Below are positions 49,561 to 60,171 of a stretch of DNA of 64,000 nt, one piece after another (positions within the stretch are counted from its first letter, which is position 1; each line of letters opens with the position of its first letter). Location of the stretch: positions 6,825,134-6,889,133 of the forward strand of contig JAULJL010000032.1 in the NCBI GenBank assembly GCA_030761205.1, read 5' to 3'. A model generated the notes under the pieces. The model ran no database searches. It was not told the origin of the DNA and worked only from the letters and a program-made list of their open reading frames with translations. Both the position numbers and the translations under genes were made by a program. Source of the DNA: Fremontodendron californicum. Lineage: Eukaryota > Streptophyta > Magnoliopsida > Malvales > Malvaceae.

Positions 49561-50994
49561 CTTGACTTAAACTACATTGAAAAATGTGTGATGAAAAAAT
49601 AATTGAGAGAAAAATTTTGAAAGATGAAATTATTTAAGTAAATAATTACAAAAGTAATATATTTTTAAAAATAAATTTGAATACTAAAAAAATGATAAAT
49701 AAATAATAAAATTACAAAAATAATATATCTTTGAAACGAAAGTTGAATATTACAAAAGTATAATATTTGTAGGCTTAAAACGATAAGTATTATTTTTTTT
49801 ATTTTAAAATAAAGAATCAAACAATTAGATATTTTGAAAATTAATGAACATAAATTGGCAGTTTTGAAATGATTTTTAACTATTTTGCTTAAGTGCTTAG
49901 TCGTCAATGCCTAATTTAATGATTTAGAATGAGATATAATTATTGTTTTTGTAATTTGTACCCCTTAAAATGAAACAAAAAAAATATTGCCATACCTCCA
50001 TTAGTCCATTATTGTGCTGTTGATAAAAAAGTTAAAAGAACATGAAAAATATTAAGAGTGGGTATTAAAAAAAAAATTTACGTTGTATTCTTTTTTAGAA
50101 TAATAAAAAATATATTGTTGAATGATGAATTAAATCATGAAAAAGTATTGACATATTTTTACTTCTGTAATCTTGATTAAATTGCTGAACAAAATAAAAA
50201 ATATATATTAGGAGATGTTTGTCAAAAGAAAAAGAAACTGAATTTTTTTATAAGAACAAAATTACAATAATAATATAATATACTTTTAAAAGAAAATTAA
50301 ATTATAAACTGAAAAAATATAAATAAAAAAAAAACATTGTAATACATTCTATTAAAAATATAAAAAACATTGTAATACATACTATTTAAAGACTTAAAAC
50401 CTTAGGATAACTTTTGGCTGATTTTTTTTTTTTTCAATTTAAAAATGACATGATAATAAGTGATAAAGGAGAAATGAAATTCTTTGCAAATGACATACAT
50501 ATTTGAAATATGGATTTAATAGTTTTATACAGTGCTCTTAGGTTAGTTTTGCATGGGTTATTACATTAAAATATTTAAAAATGGTATTTATACATACATG
50601 GTACACAATAAAGCATAATAGATATCATTAAATACACCTTTCAACTTAAAAGACTAACTTGATAAAAAAAAAATTATTAGTGTAATAATCTATGCTGCAA
50701 ATAGTCTTTAATTTGGGTAATTAAAATTATGTCAAGGTTATGTAACAAATTATGAAACTGGCATTGTATTACCAGTTACCATCCTTGTGCGTCGTGTATA
50801 AAATCCCAGTGAGGGGCGAGCATAAGCCTCTCTTTCCTCTGCTAGCTGCCCCAAATCCTTGAGTAATTTTGATTTGAAGCCATCCTAACATCTGTTTCCA
50901 CACAACTCAAAAGTAGATTTTTTTTTTTTTTTAGTTATAAGAAATTTTAAAGTTATGACCTAAAAAGCCAAACTTCTGATAATATAATACAGAA
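49561..50994. other. AT-rich gap, no gene seen
   Basis: From about 50780 to 50900 the composition is more balanced ('gtgaggggcgagcataagcc'), perhaps part of the decayed gene to its right. Otherwise nothing supportable. Confidence 0.4.
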
Positions 50995-51540
50995 GATCAA
51001 ACTTGCTGGCTTCTCATAGATTCCTAATTGAAACCAGATTATCATCTTCAACAGCTCTTCCATGGTATCATAAACACTTGAGCACGTTCAAATTTTGATG
51101 CAATTTGTTTTAAAGAAAATTTTTATTACTAAAAAATTATCCCAAAAAATAAGAATTTTAAATAGAAATATACCGGGAAGTGCAACGAAAGCTTCAACAT
51201 GTTTTGCCATTGCTAAATTTCTTTCATGCATGTCTGTAATGAAAGCTTCACCATGTTTTGCCATTACTGACTTTCTTGATACATGTCTGCAACTGTTTTC
51301 ATTTCTCCAACAGCTTCTCAAGATATCTACAGTGAAATCGTGTTTATGTTTTTTTCTTTTTGATGATTTTTTGAGATGTAAAATTACGAAAAGCATGCAA
51401 CATGAAAAATAATTAATTATATTATCATATGTCAAAAATGTAGTAGAGTGGGTGATACATGCCTGCAATTTCTTGAAGTTGAGGACATAAAAAGTTAATG
51501 AACAGAAGAAACAAATGGAGACTTTCATATCAGATGACAT
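50995..51540 (-). pseudogene. Decayed LOG-like cytokinin riboside 5'-monophosphate phosphoribohydrolase fragment
   Basis: LOG enzymes release active cytokinin bases from their nucleotides. On the minus strand, codons near 51310-51272 read GEMKTVADMYQE, the segment that precedes the catalytic PGGxGTxxE motif. A frame shift follows, then MAKHGEAF, then a second similar run, DMHERNLAMAKHVEAFVALPG, given here in two parts (DMHERNLAMAKH and VEAFVALPG). This second run ends at CTTCCCG/GTATAT (exon end 51174), a splice donor where LOG genes have an intron. The next exon piece, EELLKMIIWFQLGIYEKP, lies at about 51000-51065. The doubled DM...MAKHxEAF segment shows a partial exon duplication. A possible first-exon remnant starts near 51540. 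Frame shifts and missing catalytic glycines make function unlikely. Confidence 0.65.
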
Positions 51541-51930
51541 TTGAAGAAAATAATTAGAAAACGATAAAGAAGGAAAATGTTATTGGCTAATTAAGAAGTT
51601 AAATTTAATTAAAATTTAAAATGTGGTACATATTTAAAGAGTGAGTTGAAAGATAATGTTTATTAGATATATAGATTAATTGAATTGGATAAATATTTAT
51701 TTTGAAAATTTTGAAAACTTTTATCCATTTTCACAAATAACGAAATTTTAATTTGATTTTATTTTGAAAGATATATAGAAGATTTTGTAAACAATATTAA
51801 ATTTGAATTTTAAGATTTAATAATGAGAAAAGATATAATTTTATATATATTTATCCTACATGTCATTAAGAGGGGATTTCCACCTAGACGTCCATGTCAG
51901 CAAAAGTTTGTCATGTAAGCATGTACCCTG

Positions 51931-51934
<4 letters not shown>
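51541..51934. other. AT-rich gap, no gene seen
   Basis: Nothing recognisable. Confidence 0.5.

Positions 51935-51962
<28 letters not shown>
51935..51962. repeat. (TA)n microsatellite
   Basis: Perfect TA run. Confidence 0.95.
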
Positions 51963-51965
<3 letters not shown>

Positions 51966-51989
51966 TTTATTTTTTAATTTTTTTGTTGG

Positions 51990-52286
51990 GAGATCTCAAA
52001 GAGTGATGTGGCCTTCTTTCTATCTCTACGAAACTATCCAAACGTTTTTCGCCACGTCTTCTTCTTGGCCTTTTCTTCCACTTTTCTCTCTTCACTGTCC
52101 CCTTTTTTCGCCACGTCATTTCCTCTCTATCATACGCCACTTTGCGCACTACACACCCCTCTTCCCATCTTCTCCCTCCGTTCTCTTTCGTCCAACGGTC
52201 CATATTCATCTCCCTAATTCGATGAATGTTAGTTAGAGTCAGTATCCCCCATTCTATCTTCTAAAAATTGTCTAAAAATAATAATA
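51990..52286 (+). promoter_or_regulatory. Probable distal part of the TOC1 promoter, displaced by a solo LTR
   Basis: Composition changes to CT-rich, promoter-like DNA with two CCACGTC motifs (ACGT-core, near 52052 and 52112). Removing the solo LTR at 52292-57941 would place it roughly 510 bp upstream of the TOC1 start codon. This is inference from position and composition. Confidence 0.35.
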
Positions 52287-52291
52287 ATAAT
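52287..52291. repeat. Target-site duplication ATAAT (left) of the second solo LTR
   Basis: Repeated at 57942-57946. Both lie in (AAT)n runs, so the exact match is less decisive than for other elements here. Confidence 0.6.
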
Positions 52292-52425
52292 TGTAGACGC
52301 CTAATTTTGTTCGAGTCTCCTAAACCAGGTAAATTCTTCCTTGTACTTTTTTTTAGAATGCAAAAAATATCTTCTCATCTTGCAGATGGTCCTCCAAGAC
52401 TTGTGATTCGGAGTTCAACATGAAA

Positions 52426-52501
52426 AGTCAATCCGAAAAAGTCAACTCCAAAAAAGTCAACTCTAAAAAGTCAACCACTAAAATAGTCAACCCTTAGTCA
52501 A
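52426..52501 (+). promoter_or_regulatory. W-box cluster in second solo LTR (six AGTCAA)
   Basis: AGTCAA, the reverse of TTGACT, occurs at 52426, 52440, 52455, 52469, 52485 and 52496. The spacing matches that in the other LTRs. Confidence 0.6.
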
Positions 52502-55500
52502 AATCAAGATTTGAAGTTGAATTGAACAATGGTGAAAGAATTTAAATAACTCGAGGTCTACAACGAAAGATATGGAGTTCAAAAGAGGGATTGCGAAAAT
52601 TTCAATGTAGGGGAAGCCCTAATTCGACAATTTTGGGAAAAAATGCTTAAACTATCAAATTGATTGAAACTGGAGGTTCCAAATGGAATATAATTAATGA
52701 CTACAGGTATTGGAAGGGCCAATTGAAAGCAGAACCAAAGGAAGAGTCAATTTGGAAGGAAAACCAGAAATTAGGGTTTTGGTTAAAAGGGGTGAATTTT
52801 GCAAATTTGGGAAAAACTGCAAAGATGGCCCAATTCGGTGGAATTGAAGCCCCCAGTTGATAAAGAATGAGTAAACAAGGATAGCCCAAGATCCAGTTTG
52901 AAGTGAATTCAAAGAAAGAGCCGATTGGAGCAAAAACGGAAAAACAAGAAATTTCCCAAGTTTGAAAAGGGGAAAACAAAATCGGAGGGGGATTTGATCA
53001 TAAAAATAGGGCATTTCAGACCAACTCAAGTTCAATATAGAACAAACGAAGAGGAAAAAGAAAATCCAGAAATCGGACCCGTTTTGAGTAAAACCGAGGT
53101 TTCGGGGATTGGAGGGCAATTTCGGAAAATTCCAAAGATAATTCCGGGAAAAATAGCAAACGAGCTCCAAAAATTATGAAAACTTCCAGATTCGAGTTTC
53201 ATAATTTTTGGAAGAGATTAGTGAAGGAAAATCAATCGGAGCTCATTTGAAAAATGGCAAAGTTCGGGTGCACTAAGCCGAAATTTCAGAATATAATTCT
53301 GTGAAAAATAGCAAACGAGCTCCAAAAATTATGAAAACTTCCAGATCTGAGTTTTATATTTTTTGGAAGAGATTGATGAAGAAAAATCTGGAAACAGAGC
53401 TCATTTCAAAAATTGCAAAGTTCGGGTGCACTAAGCCGAAATTCTAGAAGATAATTCCGGAAAAAATAGCAAACGAGCTCCAAAAATTATGAAAACTTTC
53501 AGATCTAAGTTTTATATTTTTTGGAAGAGATTGGTGAAGAAAAATCCGGAATCGGAGTTCAAATGAAAAAGGTGAATTTTGGGTGCCACTAACCGGAAAA
53601 TTCTGGGAAAAATAGAAAACGAGCTCGAAAATTTTGGAAATCTCCAGATCTCAAAATATTTTATTTATTTGGATGGATTGGAGAAAGAAAAACCGGATTT
53701 GGGGTCAGTTTGCAATTGAATTAATTTCGGGGGCTAAAAGGGTAATTTTACCAAAGAAATCGAAAAGGGCCAATTTGCAATTAAAAAAATATCAAAGATG
53801 AAGGAATTGCTGAGATATTCCAAGCTCTTGGCTGGTCAGCTCATGAATGAAGGGTGAGATTTGATTAAATTCATCCAGTGGTCACTATCAAATTGCAAGA
53901 TACCATTTTTAATGTCATAAAATATCTTGTCTATCCAATGGCCTAGGTGCTTTGTAGAAAGATGAGTACATCCTTCAATGGCCAAGATCAAATTGCAAGA
54001 TAGCATTTTTATTTTCATGAAAATATCTTGATCTAATGGCTTGGATTGTTGGAGAAAAGATAAAGGGATACCATCCAAGGGCTAGGAAAAGAGGAGAGCA
54101 CACTCTCACATTTCAAAATGGGGTAGCCGGCCATCACAATGGGGGAGGTCTGATTTTTCACTAAAGGCAGTAGCTACTCAAGAGGGAAAAAGGGGAGAAA
54201 AAAAAAAGAAGAAAAGAAGAAGGCAATTTCTTACTACTATTTCATTTGGAAAGCTAAAGCAAGGTAGCTATTTTCTTCTGCTCTCCTCTATGCTTTGTTC
54301 ATATGATTTTGTTATTATTTTATGATTTTCATTTTCATTTTATTTTCTTTCATAAAATAAAATTGTTTTTCAAAAGATTTCTTCTTCTTTCTACCAAATA
54401 ACAAAGGTTTAACAAATTTTTCTATTCTTCCTAGCATTGGCCGAATGGCATAGTATGTTTGTGCTTGTGTTTTTGTTTGATCTTGCTTGTCTTGTTGATT
54501 GTTAGGGTAGATTCACCTATTTGTTGCTTCATGTTCATGCATTCACCTCATCCCCACTTGATTTTTGACTTAAGCCAACTAATAGCTCAAAGCCAAGCTC
54601 TCATGAGCATGCTTGTGGAAAAATTAAAAGTTGTGCAAGTTGGATTTTCTGATTTTTCTCACCATGCATTTCTTGTCCAAATTTAAAGATTGTTTAACCA
54701 CAAGTTGTAGACCCTTTAAGGATCCTCTAGTATTTTTGTTTTGATTTTTGGATTTTTGGATTTTCTATCAAAGGTTTAAAAATAGATTTTGACAAAACAG
54801 TTTGTAACTCACTGTCTTGATTTTGGGTAAAATTCGGTCATAGCATCCATACTCCAAAAATTAATCTGATTTTTTCCCATAGAGGTCGACATGTTCTAAG
54901 TCTCCCATAATTTTTTCATATTTTTTTTGAAATTCTTTATGAGAGCAAAAAAATATGTTTTCAAAACTGCCTAATGGATTTTGACAAAACAGTTTTTTTA
55001 TTCACTATCTTGATTTTGGGTAAAATTCGGTCATAGTATCCATGCTCCAAAAATTAAGATGATTTTTTTCCCATGGAGGTCGACATGTCCTAGGTCTACC
55101 ATAATTTTTTCAGATTTTTCTGAAATTTTTTAGAAGGGCAAAAATATAGGTTTTCAAAACTGACAGTGAGGATCATATTTGTTTTCAAGAAAGAAATAAT
55201 TTTCTGTTTTGGTTAAGATATTAAGAGGGAGCTGATTTGGGGCATTAGCTACTGTCTTAGGTTAATTTCCAAGTCATTTCAATCATGAAATTTGATTTTA
55301 TAAAAGTCGGGTTAAGGGCGGTCAACCCGAATTTCAAAACTAGGAAAAATAGAGCTTTTAAAGAGGAGGGTTCGGCCAAGGCTAACTTTTCATCTCAAAA
55401 CTTCCGATTTTCTTTAAATCCAAACCTAAAGTATTTTGATTTTGAAAATTCGATTTAAGTATTTTCCTAAGGTAGTTGGATATCTTTTTAGGTATACGGA

Positions 55501-55889
55501 TATCCTTACTTCAAGGAAGAAATGCATTTCCATGCATTGCATTTTCAAAAATGTTTTTACTTGTCATAAACACGTATTTTTCAGTTTATTAAACATTTGG
55601 CGAGAGTTAGTTCATAATTTTTGTCGGGTATGCCGGGGAGGTTAGAAAATTATTCAACGCACGTGTTTATGGAATCGAAACGTATGGTTTTCGTTTTACT
55701 CGAAACCATGTAAATATCATATGAAAGAATTATTTTCCAAACTTTGCCGGATTTGTCGGGAAGCACGGTAATATTTTTCGACATATGCTATTTATATGAT
55801 TCCTCACATGAATAATCCATTTCAAGTAATGTTGTGTGCATGTGATCATGATGTGATTATGAATATTTTATGATGATATCATTTTGTGA

Positions 55890-57185
55890 TTTTGCCATGT
55901 CAAGCATGTCATGTCATTCATTCACATGCCATGTAATTCATATGCAATGTCATCCATTCACATGTCATGCCATCTAGATTAAGCCATGTCATTCAGTATG
56001 CCATGTCATTCACATGCCATGTCATTCATTATGCCATGTCATTCAGTATGCCATGTCATTCACATGCCATGTCATTCATTATGCCATGTCATTCACATGC
56101 CATGTCATTCATTATGCCATGTCATTCATATGTCGTGTCATTCATTATGCCATGTCATTTATATGCCATGTCATTCACATGCCATGTCATTCACATGCCA
56201 TGTCATTCACATGCCATGTCATTCACATGCCATGTCATTCACATGCCATGTCATTCACATGCCATGTCATTCATTATGCCATGCCATGTCATTCATTATG
56301 CCATGTCATTCATAATGCCATGTCATTCACATGCCATGTCATTCATATGTCATCCATTCACATGCCATGCCATTAATTATGCCATGTCATTCATGTGCCA
56401 TGTCATTCATTTACATGCTACGACATTCATATGCCATGTCATTCATAATGCCATGTCATTCACACTCCACATCATCTAGATTATGCCATGTCATCCATTC
56501 ATGTGCCATGTCATTCATATTCAATGTCATCATTCACACGTCATGCCATCTAAATTAGGCCATGTCATTCACATGCCATGTCATTCATTTATGCCATGTC
56601 ATTCATTCACATGCCATGTCATTCATTATGTCATTTCATTCATATGCCATATCATTCATTCACATGCCATGTCATTCATTATGTGATGTCATTCATATGC
56701 CATGTCATTCATATGCCATATCATTCATATGTCATGTCATTCACATACCATGTCATCAAAATGTGTCATGACATTCATATGTCATGTCATTCATATGCCA
56801 TGTCAAAATGTGTCATGACATCAAAATGTGTCATTTCATTCATATGCCATGTCATTTTGTTTGCCATGTTGATTTCATTCACGTGACATTCACTCTTATG
56901 CCGTGTCATTGGTTTGCCACATCATTTACATGCCACGCCATTCATCCTCATGCTATGTCATTTTCGTTTCATGTCATCTTCTCATGTCATGTCATTCGTA
57001 TGCCATGTCGATTTCACTCACATGATATTCATTCTTATGGCATGTCATTTCGTTTGCCATGTCATTTAGTCCGCCAAGCTTAGGTTTGCCATGTCGATTT
57101 CGTTTACATGACATTCATTTCTTTATGTTATGTCATAATTTTTTTACCATGTCATAATAAAATGTTTGTCATACCATGGTAAATA
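55890..57185. repeat. CATGTCATTCA-type minisatellite, about 1.3 kb
   Basis: Basic unit of 16 bp, CATGTCATTCACATGC, with 'ttatgc' and 'atatgc' variants, repeated several dozen times and degenerating rightward from about 56750. It creates long open frames full of MPCHSHAMSF-like words in three phases, which are not genes. It lies at the same LTR position as short related sequence (aaatgtcatgacacat) near 13935 in the young copy. Confidence 0.9.
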
Positions 57186-57941
57186 TGCATGCTCATTTAA
57201 TCTTTATCTTAGTACCATTTTGCATATTCTTCATCATTTTCTATAATTTTTGAAATACATGAAAAAAAATAACATTTTTTTAAAAATAAGGATATTCCCG
57301 AGTTAAAATAATTCATGAGTTCTCTACCGGGTTTGCTGGGGAGGATATCATCAATTATCATTATCAATGGAATATCTTTCTTTCAAAAAATGAGAATGAC
57401 TCGAAGATTTTCTAAATAAATAAAAATTTCTATGTTTTTCCGAATGTGCCGAGGAATATAGGAAAATTTTAAGTTAATAAATTTCGGATCATTTTCGACT
57501 AAAAATGAGATTATTTTTCTTTAATATGGGAATTATTTTAAAATGCTAGTTTCAAAATCGACTTTTTACCGAGACTCGAGATAACACACGATTAATAAGG
57601 TACCATTTTATACGGACGTTGTGGGGTGCTAATCCTTCCCCGCACGTAACCGACTCCCAAACCCTTTTTTTGTTTTCTCTAGTTTAAAAGCACAGACTTT
57701 GAAATTGGTTTTAAAAAAGATTTTAATTAATTTTAAAATATTTTATAAAATCGATTTTAATAGGCGACCGATCACACCTAGTCAAAAAATATTGGTGGCG
57801 ACTCTTTTTTTTTCGAGATTGTTTGCAAACCCTCATTTTATTTTAAGAAGAATTAAGTCTTTTTTTTTCTCTGTTTTTTCAATGTCACACTTAACGAACA
57901 ATGTCTGACGATGAGACATTATTATCTTTTAAGTTACAACA

Positions 57942-58451
57942 ATAATAATAATAATAATAATAATAAACAATTTCTTTTATCAAAATTCAGAAACCTCTCC
58001 CTCCATCCTGTCCTTTTGGGCGTTATGTTAACATGCATCAGATCCTTGGTGAGCTGAAATCTGAGCCGTTGATGGCTCCTGCTAGCTTCATCATTCGACC
58101 CTTGATCATGACCGTCTGATTGGGTCCACTTTAGTTTTTGCTTGTCGTTTTCATTTAAAAAAAGAGAGAAAAAATAGTAACTTTGATTATCAACAAGCTT
58201 AGTCTTTTATTTCGTGGGGTGTAAAGACGGGGAAGAAGATTCAATCAAAAAATGGGTTCAGGAAAATTGGAAACTCTAACCCCAAATTTGTCTCCAATTT
58301 GGGTTGTTGGAGAGAGGATAACTTTTATGGACTTTCTCTAGTTTTTACCCCTTTTTCTTGTAACATTTTTAATTTAGAAAATAAGTTTTTTTGGAGGGGG
58401 TGGTTTGTGAGATATTTTTTCGAAAAGTGATTTTTTTTTGGTTGAGGGAAT
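57942..58451 (+). promoter_or_regulatory. TOC1 proximal promoter and 5' leader
   Basis: Begins with an (ATA)n run next to the solo LTR end, then 480 bp of more balanced sequence up to the TOC1 start codon. Contains an evening-element match at 58410-58418. No clear TATA box is seen. The transcription start cannot be fixed without cDNA. Confidence 0.5.
58410..58418 (-). promoter_or_regulatory. Evening element (AAAATATCT)
   Basis: The + strand reads AGATATTTT, the exact inverse of AAAATATCT, which CCA1/LHY-type MYB factors bind in the TOC1 promoter of Arabidopsis. Here it lies 34-42 bp before the ATG, closer than in Arabidopsis. In AT-rich DNA a 9-mer can occur by chance. Confidence 0.5.
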
Positions 58452-58607
58452 ATGGAGAGCAAGGAGCTGAATTTGAATAAAAAGTGTAAAGGAGGAGGAG
58501 CAGGAGATGGGTTTATAGATAAGAGTAAAGTGAGGATTTTGCTATGTGATAATGATATGAAGAGGTCTGGGGAGGTTTTTTCACTTCTTTTGAAATGCTC
58601 TTATCAG
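58452..58607 (+). CDS. TOC1: TOC1/APRR1 pseudo-response regulator, exon 1 (gene continues beyond window)
   Basis: TOC1 is a nuclear DNA-binding repressor in the evening arm of the plant circadian clock, with an N-terminal pseudo-receiver and a C-terminal CCT domain. The exon encodes 52 residues and ends TATCAG/GTATAC, a good donor in phase 0. CKGGGAGDGFIDKSKVRILLCDND is the family N-terminus; here residues 20-35 read GFIDKSKVRILLCDND, then EVFSLLLKCSYQ at 41-52. These match TOC1 better than PRR3, 5, 7 or 9. The acidic pocket of the receiver begins at LLCDND. The rest of the receiver and the CCT domain must lie to the right of the window. Intron 1 contains a 5.15-kb retrotransposon. Confidence 0.85.
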
Positions 58608-58713
58608 GTATACTTCACTTTTGTTAATATTTTTTTTCACTTTTATTAATATTTTTTTTTCATCTCTTATTGAATTGAAGCTATGTGTTTTTTTTTTATT
58701 ATTATTATTTTTG

Positions 58714-58718
58714 AGTTG
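58714..58718. repeat. Target-site duplication AGTTG (left)
   Basis: Repeated at 63870-63874 on the other side of the chromovirus-type element. Confidence 0.9.
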
Positions 58719-59033
58719 TGATGCTGGTAAACTGTATTCTGATAGAAGGAGACAAGTCAGGAGAGATGAGGCAATGAACAACTCTCGAGAATGCCAAGAA
58801 CTAAGTGCATGAGTTGAGTAAACAGAGAGAAGAAGGTGAGAATGAGATAAGGAATCAAGATTGTTATTATCATGCCTTCAGCTCCTATGAATCTATTCCT
58901 TATATACAGCCAGAGATGAATGAATGAACAAACAGATTTAACAGTCAGCTAACAACTCATATTAACTGCCATAACTAACTTGCTAATAGCTTTAACTAAC
59001 TAGTAACTAACTAGTCAAATTTCACATGTATCA
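58719..59033 (-). repeat. 3' LTR of the chromovirus-type element
   Basis: 315 bp, + strand start TGATGCTGG and end CATGTATCA. Lacks one AGTAACTAACT unit present in the partner. Confidence 0.9.
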
Positions 59034-60171
59034 ATCCCTTCCCCATAAGACGAGCCTTGTCTTCAAGGCTGAAAATGAGGAAACCTTTGCTGCAAGTCAT
59101 ATAGATACTCCTACGTTGCATCTTCTTAAAAGAGTTAGTCCAATGCACCAAAACCTGAGTCGCAGGTTGATTGCCTCTTTTGACCATCTTCTTTGCCAAA
59201 ATCTTCAAGGGTTCCATCATGCATGAACTTCCAGGGATAGGTAGGTTAGAGTTGGCAGATGTCTGAAGACCCACACTTTTCTTCAATTGCGATACATGAA
59301 ACACAGGATGTAACTTGGCCTGAGGAGGTAAAGCCAACCTGTATGCTACTGCTCCTATCTTGTCTGTTATCTGAAATGGCCTAAAATAACGTGGAGCCAA
59401 TTTCTGGAACTGTCTATCAGCAAGGGAATTCTGGCGATAGGGTTGCGGTTTCAGATATACCCAATCACCAATAACAAATTGTCGATCACTCCTATGCTTG
59501 TCAGCCTGTTGTTTCATTCTTCTCTGAGCTCGACTGAGATGGTATTTCAGTAGATGCAACATATCCTCTCGGGCCTGTAAACTCACATCTATCGTATGTA
59601 CCTGGGAATCTCCTGGGAAGTAAGGGATGTGCAGTGGTAGAGGGTAACCATATAAAGCTTCGAATGGGGTAGTATTGATGGCAGAGTGATGGCAAGAGTT
59701 GTACCACCATTCTGCTAAGGAGAGCCACTTCCCCCAAGACTTGGGTTGGTCACTAGAAATGCACCTCAAATAAGTCTCCAGGCAACGATTAACGACCTTC
59801 GTTTGACCATCCGTTTGAGGGTGATAGGCCGTAGACATGTGAAGGCTTACCCCTTGCAATTTGAAAAGGTCTTGCCAGAAATTACTGAGAAAAACTGAAT
59901 CCCTGTCACTAATAATAGCACTAGGCATGCCATGCAGCTTGAACACATTATCCATGTAAGCTTGTGCCACAGTCAAGGCTGTATATGGATGAGCTAAACC
60001 CACGAAATGAGCATATTTAGTTAATTTGTCTACAACAACCAAAATAACTGATTTACCGAATGAATAAGGCAGCCCTTCGATGAAATCCATGCTCACGTGA
60101 GACCAAGCTTCTGGTGGAATGGGGAGGGGTTGGAGCAACCCTGGTGATGCACTGACGTCATACTTAAACAC
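59011..60171 (-). pseudogene. Integrase and chromodomain region of the chromovirus-type element
   Basis: A 386-codon frame. The integrase core shows SMDF (D29) and ISDRDS (D89), but at the third catalytic position, 36 residues on, the family's Glu is Lys (DGQTK, residue 125). The start of the frame lies just after the zinc-binding region, whose second Cys pair is missing because a small deletion shifts the frame between this segment and the one upstream. A GPY-like region is present (FQITDKIGAVAYRLALPP). A chromodomain starts near PLKILAKKMVKRGNQ (about residues 309-323), but its second half is read in a shifted frame, then the frame recovers at LEDKARLMGKG. Not functional. Confidence 0.85.
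59035..59046 (-). promoter_or_regulatory. Polypurine tract of the chromovirus-type element
   Basis: Minus strand ATGGGGAAGGGA, immediately upstream of the 3' LTR and inside the last codons of the frame. Confidence 0.8.

Larger units (their letters stand above)
52292..57941 (+). repeat. Solo LTR of the large-LTR family upstream of TOC1 (5650 bp)
   Basis: Starts TGTAGACGCCTAATTTTGT and ends AAGTTACAACA, the reverse complement of the TGTCGCAACTT...GGTGTCTACA ends of the other copies, so its sense strand is +. Landmarks appear in the expected reversed order: W-boxes, the 158-bp subrepeat (53156-53640, four copies), a pyrimidine/purine block near 54190, a minisatellite, then the conserved 'cccgagttaaaataattcat' and 'gtggggtgctaatccttccc' motifs. 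It is diverged and therefore old. The extra 1.2 kb relative to the young LTR is mostly the minisatellite. Confidence 0.85.

Noticed and set aside
51095..51412. 105-codon open frame on the + strand
   Set aside because: Antisense shadow of the LOG-like pseudogene, whose similarity lies on the minus strand.
52694..53170. 158-codon open frame on the - strand
   Set aside because: Falls in the LTR zone upstream of and into the 158-bp subrepeats. Similar chance frames appear at the matching place in the other LTRs (for example 16877 and 28607).
55967..57083. Several overlapping open frames of 99-170 codons rich in M-P-C-H-S
   Set aside because: They are three phases of the CATGTCATTCA minisatellite. 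A 16-bp repeat without stops gives open frames in more than one phase.
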